Below are positions 63,026 to 64,000 of a stretch of 64,000 bases of DNA, piece after piece (the stretch's first letter is position 1; each line of letters opens with the position of its first letter). Source of the stretch: Polaromonas sp. JS666. Lineage in GTDB: Bacteria; Pseudomonadota; Gammaproteobacteria; Burkholderiales; Burkholderiaceae_C. The stretch spans positions 62,001 through 126,000 of the forward strand of contig NZ_FNHX01000003.1 in NCBI RefSeq assembly GCF_900103405.1, read 5' to 3'. The notes under the pieces are model-generated. The model was not told where the DNA came from. It searched no databases and was given only the letters and a program-made list of their open reading frames with translations. The position numbers and the translations under genes were made by a program.

Positions 63026-64000
63026 ATGAAGACAACCATGCAATCCAGAACCAATCAGGCACTCCTTTGGCTCGTCGCCATCGGGCTGCTGTTTCCACTT
63101 TTCATCCAGCTCTCAGGCGGCGTTTACGTCAATACCGCGCTGGTGACCGACTCCAGCGGCGTGCTCAGCAAGCTGCCGCTGCCGATTTCCATCTTGGCGG
63201 CGGCTTTCGGCGTGCTGTTCTTCCTGAAAAACTACCGCCAGGCCGCGCCCGCGATCAGCTTCGTCGCGGCGCTGGTGGCCGCCATGCTGCTGTCCATCCT
63301 GTTTGCCAGCGAAACCCTGGACGTCGAGTCGCGCAAATTGCTGCTGGCCGCGCAGTTCCTGCTGCCCACCATGGGACTGCTGCTGGGCCAGCTGGTGCGC
63401 GACGAAACGGACGTGATTCCCCGGGCCTTTATGTGGCTGCTGGCGGTGATGGTGCCCGTCCAGTTGCTCGCGGGCTGGTGGCAAGGCACCTTGACGCTGA
63501 CGCACTACCTGTACGTCTTCAGCATTTACCAGCATTTCCAGTTTGTGCCGGTCATTTTTGTCGCGGCCTTTTGCCTGGCCCTGGCCTATTTGTGGGACCG
63601 GTACAAGCCCCTGCTGCGGATTTTGACGGTCGTGATGGGCATCTATGTGATGGCCAGCGCCGCCTTTCTGGCCATAGGCCTTTACATCATGTTTGTGCCC
63701 CTGTTTTTCCTGCGCAGGATGTCGCGGCTGAAATTGCAGCGCTGGGCGGTTGTGGCGCTGCTTGGCGCCGGCGTCGTGGCCGCGGTGGGCGGCGCGACGC
63801 TGTACTACAGCATCGCGAAACACAACAACAACCTGATCGGCGACCACGGCCAGTACCTGGGCAAATTCCAGACCCTGGCCGAGGGCAAGATGCCGGTCAA
63901 TATCCGGGAGCGCCTGGGCGACTGGAAGATGTACGGGTCCTGGATCACGGAAAGCCCGCGCACGCTGCTGTTTGGCCATGTGTCGCCTCCGGCGCGCGAG
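63026..64000 (+). CDS. O-antigen polymerase/ligase-like membrane protein (cut at window end)
   Basis: The frame is open for 325 codons from ATG 63026 to the window edge. About nine hydrophobic segments are visible, beginning LLWLVAIGLLFPLFIQL. After the membrane segments comes a soluble loop with ERLGDWKMYGSWITESPRTLLFGH, a pattern like the large periplasmic loop of Wzy/WaaL-type enzymes (R-x(n)-W and FGH near the loop end). Function is therefore polymerisation or ligation of undecaprenyl-linked glycan. No strong ribosome site precedes the ATG; ATG 63038 is an alternative. Confidence 0.8.
   Translation, partial: MKTTMQSRTNQALLWLVAIGLLFPLFIQLSGGVYVNTALVTDSSGVLSKLPLPISILAAAFGVLFFLKNYRQAAPAISFVAALVAAMLLSILFASETLDVESRKLLLAAQFLLPTMGLLLGQLVRDETDVIPRAFMWLLAVMVPVQLLAGWWQGTLTLTHYLYVFSIYQHFQFVPVIFVAAFCLALAYLWDRYKPLLRILTVVMGIYVMASAAFLAIGLYIMFVPLFFLRRMSRLKLQRWAVVALLGAGVVAAVGGATLYYSIAKHNNNLIGDHGQYLGKFQTLAEGKMPVNIRERLGDWKMYGSWITESPRTLLFGHVSPPARE

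Overview
The window looks like a high-GC betaproteobacterium of the order Burkholderiales, most likely a Comamonadaceae-type organism. This is an inference from gene content (phasin, PHA-granule-associated protein, tandem ABC solute-binding proteins, CaiB-type CoA-transferase) and G/C-rich codon use; no rRNA or other taxonomic marker is present. I recognise no tRNA, rRNA, insertion sequence or CRISPR array. The first and last genes are cut by the window ends.

Region 1 (1-9971) is mainly metabolic. On the minus strand are a LysR regulator, a CaiB/BaiF CoA-transferase and an HMG-CoA-lyase-like enzyme. They are followed by a coupled unit of molybdopterin oxidoreductase, lipoprotein metallopeptidase and PHA-system protein. 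Two paralogous periplasmic solute-binding proteins follow on the plus strand and converge on argE across a clear bidirectional terminator.

Region 2 (10069-14132) is a compact plus-strand operon: a UbiA-type polyprenyl-phosphate phosphoribosyltransferase-like enzyme, a UPF0104-type membrane protein, a GT39/ArnT-like glycosyltransferase and a HAD-IB phosphatase. Together they could make and use a polyprenyl-linked pentose.

Region 3 (14139-19823) is lipid- and granule-related: a TPR-like protein, TetR regulator, patatin, phasin and, divergently, a 661-residue two-domain protein closely resembling alcohol-forming fatty acyl-CoA reductases of wax-ester bacteria.

Region 4 (19932-64000) is one large O-antigen/surface polysaccharide locus in blocks of alternating strand. 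Plus block A (19932-37966) has rmlB-rmlD; a TviC/TviB plus WbpB/D/E set for N-acetylated uronic acids including a 2,3-diacetamido uronate; an epimerase, aminotransferase, unknown protein and formyltransferase module; then glycosyltransferases and membrane proteins. Minus block B (49131-38006) is an ABC-transporter operon (wzm, wzt with a carbohydrate-binding tail) with an aminotransferase, WbqC, a TauD-like dioxygenase, two methyltransferases, an AsnB-type amidotransferase and two glycosyltransferases. Plus block C (49367-56586) has a three-gene UDP-2-acetamido-2,6-dideoxy-L-hexose pathway, two GT2 glycosyltransferases (one fused to a methyltransferase) and rmlA-rmlC, completing dTDP-L-rhamnose synthesis 34 kb from rmlB-rmlD. 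Minus block D holds a WbpM-type dehydratase and the initiating phosphoglycosyltransferase. Plus block E (59503 to the end) holds an epimerase, two GT4 enzymes and a truncated O-antigen polymerase/ligase-like membrane protein.

The glycan made here probably contains L-rhamnose, an L-QuiNAc or L-FucNAc type sugar, acylated amino-uronic acids and a formylated or otherwise N-acylated amino sugar, finished by methylation and possibly hydroxylation or amidation before ABC-dependent export. The 59.2-59.5 kb intergenic region carries interleaved perfect inverted repeats that may form a structured leader RNA.
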